Positions 1-9,143 are shown, counted from the first letter of the stretch. The stretch: 64,000 bases of DNA from Rhizobium leguminosarum (GCF_002953715.1 NZ_CP025012.1:992001-1056000); one strand, 5' to 3'. Numbers and translations are program-made. The notes: generated by a model from the sequence alone, not told the origin.

Positions 1-294
1 GGCTCGACCGCCAAATATGACCTTTCCGCCATCGGCGAGATCCGCGCCATGGGCTATCGCATTGCCGGTTATTCCGTAAACGGCGACGGCGGCTCGCTGC
101 TCGGGGCTGTTATCACCGAAAAGCGCATCGCCTCGGCCAAGGATGGCGATGTCGTCATTTCCCACGTCAACCAGCCGACCCATGCGGCCGGCGAGGGGGT
201 GGCGAAGGCGCTGGTCGATCTCAAGGCCAAGGGCACGGAGTTCGTTCGCCTCGAGGATGTCGAGGACACCGGCGACGACAAGACGACGGAGTAG
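1..294 (+). CDS. Polysaccharide deacetylase family protein, C-terminal part (5' end outside window)
   Basis: The reading frame is open from base 1 and ends at a TAG at 292-294, so only the last 97 residues are visible. They resemble the end of a NodB-type (CE4) domain: a GDGG segment, a hydrophobic VVISH strand followed by NQPTHAAGEGV, and a closing FVRLEDV strand. In this fold the His of the SHVNQPTH motif sits near the active site. The family removes acetyl groups from GlcNAc-containing polymers at the cell envelope. The metal-binding N-terminal motifs are outside the window, so activity and substrate cannot be judged. An ATG at 49 is internal, not the start. Confidence 0.75.
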   Translation, partial: GSTAKYDLSAIGEIRAMGYRIAGYSVNGDGGSLLGAVITEKRIASAKDGDVVISHVNQPTHAAGEGVAKALVDLKAKGTEFVRLEDVEDTGDDKTTE

Positions 295-378
295 GGTTTC
301 GGATCTCTTCGCTTGCTCACCCCTGGAAAACGAATAATGCTGTTCTTGTTTGTTCGGTTGGGGGACGTAGGGGAGCGC

Positions 379-936
379 ATGTCTGGTGCGATTTGGAATG
401 TCGAAGGCGAAATTCAGAATGAGCTTCATCCCTCCGAAATTGTTGTCTGGACAGGGCGGCCAAGTGCCTGGGGAACTTTCGTTTCTAACTGTCCTGAATT
501 AATTATCGGCGCAATTGGTATGATTTGCGGTTGCTCTGGCTTTCTGCCGGCTGATAACGCGCTTGCCATCTTCGAAAAGGCGGATGGAATAATGGGCGTC
601 ATATTCCCCGGAGTCTTTTTGCTCGCCGGTGTCGCTGCCATCGGGGGCGCTGTTTTCGAAATGATTGCTACGAGTCGAACCGCTTACGCCGCCACTGATC
701 GCAGGCTTCTCGTCATTCGAAATCTGATCAGGCGCCGAGCAACGACGATAGCACCGACAGCCATCAACGTTGTGGAGGTTCGGGAAAAATGGGACCGCTC
801 GGGAACCCTCACTTTCCGGCGGGAGAAAGACGGGGATAGCGTCAAAAAATTCGCCTTTATCGGCATCCCAAACGTTCGCGAAGTGGCTAAGCATGTTGAA
901 GAATTGCGAATGAGCGCAAGAAAACAAACCAGCTAG
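379..936 (+). CDS. Membrane protein with bacterial PH-like domain, function unknown
   Basis: This is a 185-residue protein. The start at 379 follows GGGAG, and an upstream in-frame ATG at 313 is less likely. A short N-terminal region with HPSEIVVWTGRP is followed by two hydrophobic stretches separated by a polar loop. A basic beta-rich C-terminal part then has the pattern AATDRRLLVI, typical of bacterial PH (YdbT/YvbH-like) domains. Such proteins are usually inner-membrane anchored; no specific role is known. Base composition is lower in GC than its neighbours, which suggests an accessory gene. It stands alone and converges with the next gene. Confidence 0.6.
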   Translation: MSGAIWNVEGEIQNELHPSEIVVWTGRPSAWGTFVSNCPELIIGAIGMICGCSGFLPADNALAIFEKADGIMGVIFPGVFLLAGVAAIGGAVFEMIATSRTAYAATDRRLLVIRNLIRRRATTIAPTAINVVEVREKWDRSGTLTFRREKDGDSVKKFAFIGIPNVREVAKHVEELRMSARKQTS

Positions 937-948
937 ACGACTGAAATA

Positions 949-2247
949 TCAGCGCCTTTGGCTTTCGGTCTCGCTTCTATACACTCCCGAATGAAAACGC
1001 GCCAAACCCGGCCCATCCCTGTCGACCGCAAAACCCTCGAACCAATCTCGTTGCATGCCGGCGAGCATGGCGCCGATCATCTGCGCGGCGAGATAGGAAA
1101 AGGTGATGCCATTGCCGCCGTAGCCATAGGCTGCGAACACATGCGGCGTCTCCGGCACCGGGCCGATCAGCGGCAAACCGTCGGTCGTCTCGCCGAAGGT
1201 GCCGCACCAGGCATGGGCGACGCGTGTATCCGCCTTCGGCCACAGCCGCTTCATCTTCTCCTGGATTGCGATGATCTTCGCCGGCAGCTTCCGATCTCGT
1301 ACCTCGGCATCGTTCGTCTCGTCATCCTCGCCGCCGGCGACGATGCGATTGTCCGGCGTCGTACGCATGTAGAGATAGGGGTGGCTGTCCTCCCAGATCA
1401 GCGCCCTGTCGCGCCAGAAATTCGCCGGATCCTGCGCCACGGTGGCGAGCGCCCAGCTCGAACTCGACCGGTGCAGTTTCGGCATGTCGAGGCCCGGCAT
1501 CGAATAGCCGGTCGCAAGCACGACATGCCGCGCCTCGATGACGTGGCCTCCATCCGTCTCCGCCATGACGTGATCGCCTTCGCTGTGAAGTGCAGCCACG
1601 GAAGCGCGCATCAGCCGCGCGCCGCGCCGGACGGCCATCTCCAGCAGCGCCCAGGTCAGAAGCAGCGGATCGCACTCCGCCGAACCCGGCGAATAGATCG
1701 CACCATCGCGGTCGAGCTCGAATTGTGTGAAGAGATCGGGATGTTCGAGATAGACGCCGGGCAGACCCGCCCGGCGACGAAGCTGGCGCTCCTCCAGCAG
1801 GTCGCGCGCGCCTTCGCGATTGGAGGCGAGATAGAGCGTGTTGCGCGGCCGGAAACCGCAGGCGATCCCGTTTGCGGCGATCAGTTTGGAAAGGCCGGCG
1901 ACTGCGGCACCACTGCGGCGGTAGATGCCGGCCGCGCGCTCGAAGCCGTAATAATCCTCGAGCTCGGTCAGCGTGCTGTCGATTTCCCATTGCAGCATCG
2001 CCGTGCTCGCCGCGGTGCTGCCGAAACCGGGCTCCTCCCGGTCGATGACAACAACGGAAAAACCCCGAGCCGTCAAATGTTCGGCAACCAATGCGCCAGT
2101 AATGCCGCCGCCGATCACGGCGACGTCGGTGGAAAAGCTCTGCTCGACCGGCCGCCATGCGGGCCGTATGCCACTTTTCCCCCAGAGAGAACGGCCGCTG
2201 ACCATCTGGTCGTGATCGGATTCGGTAAGGTCGAGATCAGCTGCCAC
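949..2247 (-). CDS. FAD-dependent oxidoreductase (DadA/glycine oxidase family)
   Basis: This 432-residue protein has the dinucleotide-binding motif VIGGGITGALVAEHL at about residues 44-58, and an ATG-like HVVLATGYSMPGL segment in the middle. The C-terminal FAD-contact region reads YGYGGNGITFSYLAAQM. This is the DAO fold of D-amino-acid and sarcosine-type oxidases, which oxidise C-N bonds. Many relatives carry a Rieske domain at the C-terminus, which is absent here. The gene starts 18 bases after the AI-2E family gene ends and probably shares its transcript. Substrate unknown. Confidence 0.8.
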   Translation of the reverse strand: MAADLDLTESDHDQMVSGRSLWGKSGIRPAWRPVEQSFSTDVAVIGGGITGALVAEHLTARGFSVVVIDREEPGFGSTAASTAMLQWEIDSTLTELEDYYGFERAAGIYRRSGAAVAGLSKLIAANGIACGFRPRNTLYLASNREGARDLLEERQLRRRAGLPGVYLEHPDLFTQFELDRDGAIYSPGSAECDPLLLTWALLEMAVRRGARLMRASVAALHSEGDHVMAETDGGHVIEARHVVLATGYSMPGLDMPKLHRSSSSWALATVAQDPANFWRDRALIWEDSHPYLYMRTTPDNRIVAGGEDDETNDAEVRDRKLPAKIIAIQEKMKRLWPKADTRVAHAWCGTFGETTDGLPLIGPVPETPHVFAAYGYGGNGITFSYLAAQMIGAMLAGMQRDWFEGFAVDRDGPGLARFHSGVYRSETESQRR

Positions 2248-2265
2248 GAAGGTTTCCCCGGTTGA

Positions 2266-3456
2266 CTATTTCGGCAATTGCGGCTGCGGTTTTTCCTCGA
2301 TCAGCAATTCGTCGATGATTGTCATGACGATCAGCGAAAGCGGCAGCGCCAGCATCGCGCCGACGGCACCCCACATCCATGTCCAGAACAGGATGGCGAG
2401 GAAGACGACGAAGGGATTGATTTCCAGCCGCCGTCCCATCACCGCGGGGAAGATCAGGTTCTCCATCAGGAGATGCACGGTGAAGAAGGCTGCGGCTGGC
2501 ATCAGTCCGATGAGGAGGCCATCATGGGTCAGGATGCCGGCGACCGCGACGGCAAGCGTCATCAGCGTGATGCCGAGATAGGGGATGAAGCTCGACAGGA
2601 AGGCGAAGAAGCCCCAGAGCACCGGGGCCGACAGCCCGCCGGCATAGGCGATGACAGTCATGACCACGCCGAGCCCGACATAGATCAGCGAGGCCGTGGC
2701 GAAATAGAAGCCGAGCACCTGCTCGACGGCATTGATGACACGGATTGCCGCCAGGCGCTGCGTGCGGGTGCGGAAGGTCATGATGATCGTCTTGCGCAGG
2801 TTGACCCGGCCAGCGAGGAAGAACAGCAGCGCCGCAAAGAAGATCATTCCCTGCACCAGCGCCGGCGTCAGGCTACTCGTCACCACGTGCAGCACGTTGC
2901 CGGTGTTTTCGAGCAGCGCACCGATCGACATCGACCCGCTTTCGAATGTCGCCGGCGTGATATGCAGCCATTTGATGCGCTCCAGATAAGGCATGACGCG
3001 GTTGATGGTTCGCTCGGCGAAGGCCGGGCCCTCATTGGCAAGCGTCATCAGCGGGTCGGCAAGCGAGTTGATCAGCAGGAAGATCACCAGTGCCACGCCG
3101 CTCGACAGCATGAAGGCGTTGGCAAGCCGCGGCACCCCCATCTTGCCGAGCTTTTCTGCTGCCATGCCGAGGATCATGCCGACGACGACGGCAAGCGTGA
3201 TCGGGATGAGGATCAGCGACATCAGGTAGACAGCGGCAAGAAAGAGAATGCCGAAGATGCCGATGATCGCCCACGCCATGCTGACGTCGAGCCCATCCTT
3301 TTCCAGACGGTGCAGCGGCGGCGGCGGCAGTTCTTCCGCAGCTTCCTTCAGCGACTGTGCCCAGGCGCTGGTGTGGCGTTCGCCGATCGCGATCTTCTTT
3401 GCTTGTTTGCGGATGCCATTGGCGATGCCCATGCGGTGAGGTCCCCGAAGCCCCAT
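2266..3456 (-). CDS. AI-2E family transporter (PerM/TqsA-like permease)
   Basis: This is a 396-residue integral membrane protein with about seven to eight hydrophobic segments. An N-terminal pair of helices is followed by a long extracytoplasmic/amphipathic section (residues about 130-210) and a C-terminal block containing FLSSFIPYLG and NPFVVFLAILFW, both hallmarks of the family. Members export AI-2 or act as Na+/H+ antiporters or general permeases, so the substrate cannot be assigned. The ATG at 3456 has AGGA six bases upstream; a second ATG eight codons in is possible. It is probably the first gene of a two-gene operon with the FAD oxidoreductase. Confidence 0.82.
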   Translation of the reverse strand: MGLRGPHRMGIANGIRKQAKKIAIGERHTSAWAQSLKEAAEELPPPPLHRLEKDGLDVSMAWAIIGIFGILFLAAVYLMSLILIPITLAVVVGMILGMAAEKLGKMGVPRLANAFMLSSGVALVIFLLINSLADPLMTLANEGPAFAERTINRVMPYLERIKWLHITPATFESGSMSIGALLENTGNVLHVVTSSLTPALVQGMIFFAALLFFLAGRVNLRKTIIMTFRTRTQRLAAIRVINAVEQVLGFYFATASLIYVGLGVVMTVIAYAGGLSAPVLWGFFAFLSSFIPYLGITLMTLAVAVAGILTHDGLLIGLMPAAAFFTVHLLMENLIFPAVMGRRLEINPFVVFLAILFWTWMWGAVGAMLALPLSLIVMTIIDELLIEEKPQPQLPK

Positions 3457-3608
3457 TGCTTCCTCACGGAAACGCGCCGATAGGGTTCCGGTTCCCTGAG
3501 GGAACGACCGTCTGTTAAGGCGCGCCCGGCATGTCTTTGCGCCGATGGCATTGCCCGCATGGCGTCAGCGTCTTCAACCGCTATGGCTGACCCGCAGCAG
3601 CCTGGAAA

Positions 3609-4574
3609 TTACGCCGAAAGCGTCAGGCCGATGCCCCAGGGATCCCTGAGGAATACGCCGCCGTCGCGCTTCTCGCTTTTGATCTCCAGCCCATCGAGCT
3701 TGGAGACCGCCGCATCCAGCGCCGCCTTGTCGTTGAAACGGATCTTGTAGTCCGAAAGCCCGGTCATATTGCTGGCGCGCGCCGTCGCGCCGCGGCTGTT
3801 CCAGATATTGGCGCCGAGATGGTGATGATAGCCGCCGCTCGCAAAGAAGCTCGCGCCGGGATAACGCGCCATCAGCTTGAGGCCGAGGACGTCCCGGTAA
3901 AAGGCGTCGGCCTGCGGGATGTCGCCGACCTGCAGATGCAAGTGACCGATCGCCGTTCCCACAGCCATGCCGTCCCAGCGCTCATCAGGCGCGCTGTTAT
4001 AGAGCGCCTGCAGGTCAAGGCGAAGCGTCGCCATCTCCACCATGCCATCCTGGTGGAATTTCCATTGTTCGTGCGGCCTGTCGGCATAGATCTCGATGCC
4101 GTTGCCTTCCGGATCGGAAAGATAGATCGCCTCGCTGACGAGATGGTCAGAGGCGCCGTCGAGCGCCACGTTGTTCTGTGCCGCATGGCGCAGCCAGCGT
4201 GCGAGCTCCGTCCGGTTCGGCATCAGGAAGGCGGTGTGGAAAAGGCCGGCGGCATTGCGCGGCGCGATGGTCGCATCCTTTGCGGTCGTCAGCGTCAGCA
4301 AAGGGAGATCGCCGACACCCAGCACCTCGCCGCTCGCCGTCTTTTCGATGACCTTCAGGCCGAGCATCGATTGATAGAAACCGGAAACGAGGCCGAGGTC
4401 AGTGACGACGAGATGCGACTGGTCGATATAGGCGGGCCGCGTCAGCGCATAGGAAGTTTCGGTCGTCATGGATTGTTCTCCTGCCTCTGAATTGGCCTGT
4501 AAGAGAGAAGGCGTACCGGCGGTGGCGGCAAACATGCCGCCTGTGGCAAGCCCAAGAAAGTTTCGCCGGTTCAT
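3609..4574 (-). CDS. VOC family (extradiol dioxygenase-like) protein with possible Tat signal
   Basis: This 321-residue protein has two vicinal-oxygen-chelate modules. The first starts at HLVVTDLGLVSGFYQ and ends with NGIEIYADRP; the second starts at IGHLHLQVGDI. The order and metal ligands (His, His, Glu) resemble catechol-2,3-dioxygenase (CatE-like) proteins. The longest frame begins MNRRNFLGLATGG, a twin-arginine-like signal followed by a hydrophobic Ala/Gly stretch. A second ATG at 4469 has AGGAGA seven bases upstream and gives a 286-residue cytoplasmic form starting MTTETSYAL. Both starts have plausible ribosome sites, so two products are possible. Aromatic ring cleavage is family-level inference. 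Confidence 0.8.
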   Translation of the reverse strand: MNRRNFLGLATGGMFAATAGTPSLLQANSEAGEQSMTTETSYALTRPAYIDQSHLVVTDLGLVSGFYQSMLGLKVIEKTASGEVLGVGDLPLLTLTTAKDATIAPRNAAGLFHTAFLMPNRTELARWLRHAAQNNVALDGASDHLVSEAIYLSDPEGNGIEIYADRPHEQWKFHQDGMVEMATLRLDLQALYNSAPDERWDGMAVGTAIGHLHLQVGDIPQADAFYRDVLGLKLMARYPGASFFASGGYHHHLGANIWNSRGATARASNMTGLSDYKIRFNDKAALDAAVSKLDGLEIKSEKRDGGVFLRDPWGIGLTLSA

Positions 4575-4764
4575 TCGCCTCTGATCTCCCTGGGCTGCCG
4601 TACTTGATCCCTATATGGCGCATTCCGATTGTTCACAGAAGATCCGTTTTTGAGGATGAAGCGTTGAGCAGGTGTTGACGATGACTTGTGTCCACTTGAT
4701 CGCGATCAATGCGTCCATATCTTCTTTAGAGGAAACTTATACATCGCAGTCATGGAGGGAAGCC

Positions 4765-5184
4765 ATGTACAGAAAGATCATCGTAGCGATCGCGCTCGGC
4801 GGCATCGACAAGGGAGAAAGGATCCTCCGCAAGGCGGCGTCCCTGCTCGATGCAGGCGGCGAGATCATCGCGCTCAACGTCGTCGAGGACGTGCCGAGCT
4901 ATGTCGCGATCGAACTGCCGGCCAATATGGTCGAGGACGCCATGAAGGATGGCCGCGAGAAGCTGGAAACGCTGATCGCCGCAGCCGGCGTCACGGCAAC
5001 CGTCGAGATCGCCAACGGCCCGCCGGCCAAAGCCATCATCTCGACCGCCGAAAGCCACGGCGCTGACCTGATTATCGTCGCCTCGCACGTTCCCGACTTT
5101 TCCAACTACTTCATCGGCGCCACCGCCGACCGGGTCGTGCGCCATGCCAAATGCTCGGTGCTGGTCGACCGGCAGAAGATTTGA
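4765..5184 (+). CDS. Universal stress protein (UspA family)
   Basis: This 139-residue single-domain Usp starts at the ATG preceded by GGAGGGA; the frame is open further upstream but without a good ribosome site. The first strand is YRKIIVAIALGG. The end shows DLIIVASHVPDFSNYFIGATADRVVRHAKCSVLV. The last part matches the family (GSxAERVVRHAxCPVLV), but the usual ATP-loop glycines (GTHGRxG) are replaced by ASHVPDF, so nucleotide binding may be lost or altered. Usp proteins help survival under starvation or oxidative stress. Single gene. Confidence 0.85.
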   Translation: MYRKIIVAIALGGIDKGERILRKAASLLDAGGEIIALNVVEDVPSYVAIELPANMVEDAMKDGREKLETLIAAAGVTATVEIANGPPAKAIISTAESHGADLIIVASHVPDFSNYFIGATADRVVRHAKCSVLVDRQKI

Positions 5185-5281
5185 TTTTTGCGCAATTGCG
5201 GCCTGTCACGAAGATTTACCGCCCGTGCGCTTTGCCGCAGTTGCGCGCCCGCCGGTTCGATGCGACGATTGCAATCGGGGT

Positions 5282-5968
5282 ATGAAACGGATTGCGCGCA
5301 TGGCCGAGTTCAACGGCATTCGCTGGGCTTACGACAGATATGAATTGATCGCCGATGGTATCGTCCACGGTGTCGGTCTCGTGCTGGCTCTGATCGGGGC
5401 CACCGTGCTGATCTTCTACGCCACGGTCTGGAGTTCCTACGGCGCGCTCGCCGCCGCCTGGATCTATAGCGTCGGGCTGGTGCTGACGCTTGCCATTTCC
5501 TTTTCCTACAACGCCTGGCCGGTCTCGCGCACGAAATGGTATCTGCGCCGCTTCGATCATTCGGCGATCTTCCTGCTGATCGCCGCCACCTACACGCCCT
5601 TCCTCGAACGCGGCGCCGACGACCCGCTGCTCCTGTTCATGCTGGTCGCGATCTGGTTGTTCGCCGCCGTCGGCATTATCCTGAAATGCGTCTTCCCCGG
5701 GCGTTACGACCGGCTTGCCATCCTGCTTTATCTCGCCATGGGCTGGAGCGGCGTGCTGGTGGCCGGGCCTGTCGCCGCGCGCATTCCCTCGGCCTCGATG
5801 CTGCTGATCGTCATCGGCGGCGTCATCTATTCTCTCGGCGTCATCTTCCATGTCTGGGAGAAGCTGCGCTTTCAGAACGCCATCTGGCATGGTTTCGTCG
5901 TCACCGCCGCGGCCGTGCATTATTCGGCCGTCTTCACCTGTTTCAGCCTGTCGGCGCCGGGCCTGTGA
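5282..5968 (+). CDS. Hemolysin III family (PAQR/YqfA-like) membrane protein
   Basis: This 228-residue protein has seven hydrophobic helices. Family signatures are near the N-terminus (YELIADGIVHGVGLVLALIG), in the middle (RRFDHSAIFLLIAATYTPF) and at the end (FHVWEKLRFQNAIWHGFV). The conserved His residues of the HG, DH and WH motifs are the presumed zinc site of PAQR proteins. Despite the name, haemolysis is not established for most members, and an envelope or lipid-related role is more likely. The start at 5282 follows GGGG; ATG 5300 is an alternative. Confidence 0.85.
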   Translation: MKRIARMAEFNGIRWAYDRYELIADGIVHGVGLVLALIGATVLIFYATVWSSYGALAAAWIYSVGLVLTLAISFSYNAWPVSRTKWYLRRFDHSAIFLLIAATYTPFLERGADDPLLLFMLVAIWLFAAVGIILKCVFPGRYDRLAILLYLAMGWSGVLVAGPVAARIPSASMLLIVIGGVIYSLGVIFHVWEKLRFQNAIWHGFVVTAAAVHYSAVFTCFSLSAPGL

Positions 5969-6070
5969 ACGACTGATGTGCCCGAAGTCGTCCGTCTTCG
6001 GCATCCGCCGTTTACATCTTTCGAGGCGGGGCGTATGCCCGCCTTCGCAAACAATATGAACCCGAGCACC

Positions 6071-6586
6071 ATGACAGACGCAGTCCTCCTCCGCGACGCC
6101 ACCGAAGCCGATCTTTCCGCCATCCGCGATATCTACAATCATGCCGTCGAGCACACGACAGCGATCTGGAATGACACGCTGGTCGATCTCGAAAATCGGT
6201 TGGAATGGTTCAGGGCGCGCAAGGCGCGCGGCTTTCCCGTCATCGTCGCCGAAATGTCGGGCAAGGTCGCAGGCTACGCTTCCTATGGCGACTGGCGGGC
6301 CTTCGACGGCTACCGGCACACGGTCGAGCATTCCGTCTATGTCGACAAGGATTGCCGCGGTGCCGGCATCGGCGAGCGGCTGATGCGGGAATTGGTCGCG
6401 CGTGCTGCCGCCGGCAACATCCATGTGATGATCGCCGGTATCGAGGCGGAGAACACGGCCTCGGTCAGGCTGCACGAAAAGCTCGGTTTCCGCATCGCCG
6501 GCAGATTTTCCGAGGTCGGCACCAAATTCGGCCGCTGGCTGGACCTGACCTGCATGGAACTTCGCCTGCCCGGCAAGGCGGGTTGA
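6071..6586 (+). CDS. GNAT N-acetyltransferase, phosphinothricin acetyltransferase-like
   Basis: The protein (171 residues from ATG 6071) has the Pat/Bar-type layout: LRDATEADLSAIRDIYNHAV at the N-terminus, then SVYVDKDCRGAGIGERLM, where RGAGIG is the acetyl-CoA pyrophosphate loop. It ends with GRWLDLTCMEL. Such enzymes acetylate phosphinothricin, methionine sulfoximine or similar amino compounds. Starts at 6056 (ATG) and 5978 (GTG) are in frame and none has a strong ribosome site. The last seven codons (from 6563) are the first unit of a tandem DNA repeat that continues past the stop. Confidence 0.82.
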   Translation: MTDAVLLRDATEADLSAIRDIYNHAVEHTTAIWNDTLVDLENRLEWFRARKARGFPVIVAEMSGKVAGYASYGDWRAFDGYRHTVEHSVYVDKDCRGAGIGERLMRELVARAAAGNIHVMIAGIEAENTASVRLHEKLGFRIAGRFSEVGTKFGRWLDLTCMELRLPGKAG

Positions 6587-6720
6587 TCCGCCTGCCCGGC
6601 AAGGCGGGTTGATCCGCCTGCCCGGCAAGGTGGATTGATCCACCTGCCCGGCAAAGCCCCAGAGTGATCAGGCAAAGCCCCAAACTCATTGGGCAAAGCC
6701 CCAAACTCATCAGCAAAGCC
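6563..6720 (+). repeat. Two interlocking tandem repeat arrays
   Basis: A 26-base unit starting CGCCTGCCCGGCAAGG is present at 6563-6588, 6589-6614 and 6615-6640, with a partial fourth copy at 6641-6660. The fourth copy ends in GGCAAAGCCCC, which then seeds a second array of 21-base units at 6650-6670, 6671-6691 and 6692-6712, with a partial copy to 6720. The first unit codes the C-terminus of the acetyltransferase. Confidence 0.92.
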
Positions 6721-6842
6721 ATTGTGAACGGCGAGGGCCATCTTTTTATTGTAGTCTGAGCTGTGTAAGAATGTGGAAGCAGGCTGCTTCGCGGAAGGCG
6801 GCCTGAAAGCGTCATGTAAGCGTCATGGGGGTGAATAGTTCA

Positions 6843-7544
6843 ATGGCAATGCAAAGATCGTCGCTGGGTCTCCTTGCCCTCGTCCTTCTGGCATTTGCGC
6901 CGGTTGTCCCACAGGCGGCCGATTGCGGCAGCCTGGCCTCGCCGAAGCTCGACTGGCAGGAATGCACCAAGAAGAACCTGATGTTGCAAGGCAGTGATCT
7001 CGAAGGCGCCAATCTCGTCGGAACCGATTTCTCGCTGACCGATCTCGCTGGCGCCAACTTCAAATCCGCCAATCTGGAGAAGGCGACGCTGGTGCGCGCC
7101 TCGCTCGAGGGCGCCCACGCTGAAGGCGCCAACTTCGCCAAGATCGAGGCCTATCGCTCCAGCTTCGCCAATATCGCCGCCGATGGCGCTTCCTTTGCCG
7201 GCGCCGAGCTGCAGCGCGCCAATTTCGCCGGCGCCCGGCTTGCCGGCGCAAGCTTCGAAAAGGCCGAGCTCGGCCGCGCCGATTTCGACAAGGCGGTACT
7301 GACGGGGGCGAAATTCTCTTTCGCCAATCTCTCCCGTGCCGATCTCTCCGGCGCGACCTTCGAAACCACGCCGATGTTTGATCGCGCCTTCATGTTCCTG
7401 ACCCGCATCGAAGGCCTTGACCTCTCGGCCGCAGCCGGGCTCGAACAGGCCCAGATCGATCTTGCCTGCGGCGATGCCTCGACCAAGCTGCCGACAGGCC
7501 TCTCCGCCCCGACGACCTGGCCCTGCCCAGCCGATCACGAGTAA
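6843..7544 (+). CDS. Secreted pentapeptide-repeat protein
   Basis: This 233-residue protein has a clear signal peptide (basic start MAMQRSS, hydrophobic LGLLALVLLAFAPVV, cleavage near QAA-DC). After a short Cys-containing segment the chain is a run of A(D/N)LxxAxF pentapeptides, from about residue 50 to 170, which would fold as a right-handed quadrilateral beta-helix. A C-terminal part with Cys may disulfide-bond to the N-terminal pair. Likely periplasmic; no function can be assigned. A GTG-containing upstream start at 6825 (ATG) is in frame. It converges with the next gene. Confidence 0.8.
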   Translation: MAMQRSSLGLLALVLLAFAPVVPQAADCGSLASPKLDWQECTKKNLMLQGSDLEGANLVGTDFSLTDLAGANFKSANLEKATLVRASLEGAHAEGANFAKIEAYRSSFANIAADGASFAGAELQRANFAGARLAGASFEKAELGRADFDKAVLTGAKFSFANLSRADLSGATFETTPMFDRAFMFLTRIEGLDLSAAAGLEQAQIDLACGDASTKLPTGLSAPTTWPCPADHE

Positions 7545-7564
7545 CCAGGCGGGTTTGAACCGCT

Positions 7565-8092
7565 CTATGTGCGGTCCGTGATGTAGAGGTAGAACTCCAT
7601 CATGCCGCCATCGGGGCTTCCTGTTTTGGCGAATGTCTCCCGCCGCCGATGCACCCGCTCCGCAACGCGCTGCGAGGGAATATTGTCGGGCCTGACGATG
7701 GAGACGATGCGCGCAAGTCCAAGGGTTTGAAGCGCGTGGTCGCGGCAGGCGGCGGCCGCCTCGATCGCATAGCCCTTGCCCCAATGGTCGCGCCACAGAT
7801 GATAGCCGATCTCGGGTTCCAGCCCCGCGGAGGTTTCCTGCAGCGTGATGCCGCAATCGCCCAGCAATGTGCCGCTCTGCCGGTCCGTCACCGCCCAGAG
7901 GCCAAAACCCTGACTGGTATAACTGTCGAAGGCGAGCCTCTGAAACCAGCGCGCGGTTTCGTCGAAACTCTTTATCCCTGGGTAATAACGCATGGACTCG
8001 GCATCGCCGAAAATACGGTGAAGAAACGGCAGGTCGGCAGGCGTGATCTCCCGCAGCGTCAGCCGCTCGGTCTTCAGGATATCTCGCGCCAT
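7565..8092 (-). CDS. GNAT N-acetyltransferase, RimJ/RimL type
   Basis: The 175 residues have the typical RimJ/L start (ILKTERLTLREITPADLPFL), the core EIGYHLWRDHWGKGYAIEAA in which WGKGYA is the acetyl-CoA loop, and RIVSIVRPDNIPSQRVAERV. After RVAERV the usual GM-hydrophobic strand is replaced by HRRRETFAKTGSPDGG, so the tail diverges from the family consensus. The group acetylates N-terminal or small-molecule amines. Single gene, converging with the pentapeptide-repeat gene. Confidence 0.8.
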   Translation of the reverse strand: MARDILKTERLTLREITPADLPFLHRIFGDAESMRYYPGIKSFDETARWFQRLAFDSYTSQGFGLWAVTDRQSGTLLGDCGITLQETSAGLEPEIGYHLWRDHWGKGYAIEAAAACRDHALQTLGLARIVSIVRPDNIPSQRVAERVHRRRETFAKTGSPDGGMMEFYLYITDRT

Positions 8093-8197
8093 CGGCCTTC
8101 TCCTGGGATCGCCGATCCGTCGATAGCGTCAACGACGGAGAAAGTCAGCGGCCCATCACATCGGTATGGGCCGCTTGCCGATTGCGGGGCTGCGCGC

Positions 8198-8611
<414 letters not shown>

Positions 8612-8798
8612 GAGGTGCTCCTTTCGCCGAGGGGCGGTTCCGTTTGCGCAAAATGTGGTGCGCCGCGTTCACTTCATCAAGTCTCCAGCGCCGCGCCATG
8701 AGATTGGCGGCATACCGCAATTGGAGGAAGACGCTTGCTTTTACATCCGTTAGGGGTTTTCTGTTAGGGTTAATGTTACGTGCATTGGAGAATCACTG

Positions 8799-9014
8799 GT
8801 GTTTGAGGCAGCAATCGTCCTGCTCTACGGCCTGGTGGCCGTGGCCGCCATGGCGGTCACGCTGTTGGAAGGCTGGGCCAACCATGACGGCTTTACGCTC
8901 CATCGTCTCGCCGGGCTCTTCGCCTGCCTGCTCTGGCCGCTGACGCTTGTGGTCTTCATCCTGCACGGTTGCATCGCCCGGCTGCTGTCGCGTATTTCCC
9001 GATCGATGGCCTGA
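8799..9014 (+). CDS. Small membrane protein, unknown
   Basis: This is a 71-residue protein beginning with GTG, with GGAG eight bases upstream. Two hydrophobic helices (about residues 3-22 and 36-58) are separated by a polar loop containing GWANHDGFTLHR, and a short basic tail follows. I do not recognise a family. It lies upstream of the antiporter operon on the same strand but about 200 bases away, so it is probably a separate transcript. Confidence 0.55.
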   Translation: MFEAAIVLLYGLVAVAAMAVTLLEGWANHDGFTLHRLAGLFACLLWPLTLVVFILHGCIARLLSRISRSMA

Positions 9015-9121
9015 TCGACGTCGAACATCGCCATGCAGTGCGGCCTGCGACCGAAATCACTTGAGACGCTCCCCCGTTTCGCCTAAGCCAGAAGACAGGC
9101 CGGTTTTCTCCGGTTTTTTCC

Positions 9122-9143
9122 GTCTGTTGCTCTTGCAACAGAC
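9122..9143 (+). promoter_or_regulatory. Perfect 9-bp inverted repeat upstream of mrpA
   Basis: GTCTGTTGC and GCAACAGAC are separated by a TCTT loop, 80 bases before the mrpA start. It follows a T-rich run. It could be a transcript hairpin in the leader or an operator; there is no U-tract behind it. Confidence 0.5.

Noticed and set aside
958..2265. A 435-codon open frame on the plus strand
   Set aside because: It lies fully opposite the FAD oxidoreductase, has His/Arg/Gly-rich low-complexity translation and no family motif. High GC makes such antisense frames common.
2278..3483. A 401-codon open frame on the plus strand
   Set aside because: It is the mirror of the AI-2E family gene; the translation is unusually rich in Asp, His, Gln and Arg and lacks any motif.
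6840..8132. A 430-codon minus-strand frame spanning two genes
   Set aside because: It covers the pentapeptide-repeat gene in antisense and the acetyltransferase in another frame. The GAxEIGA pattern is just the reverse image of the repeats.
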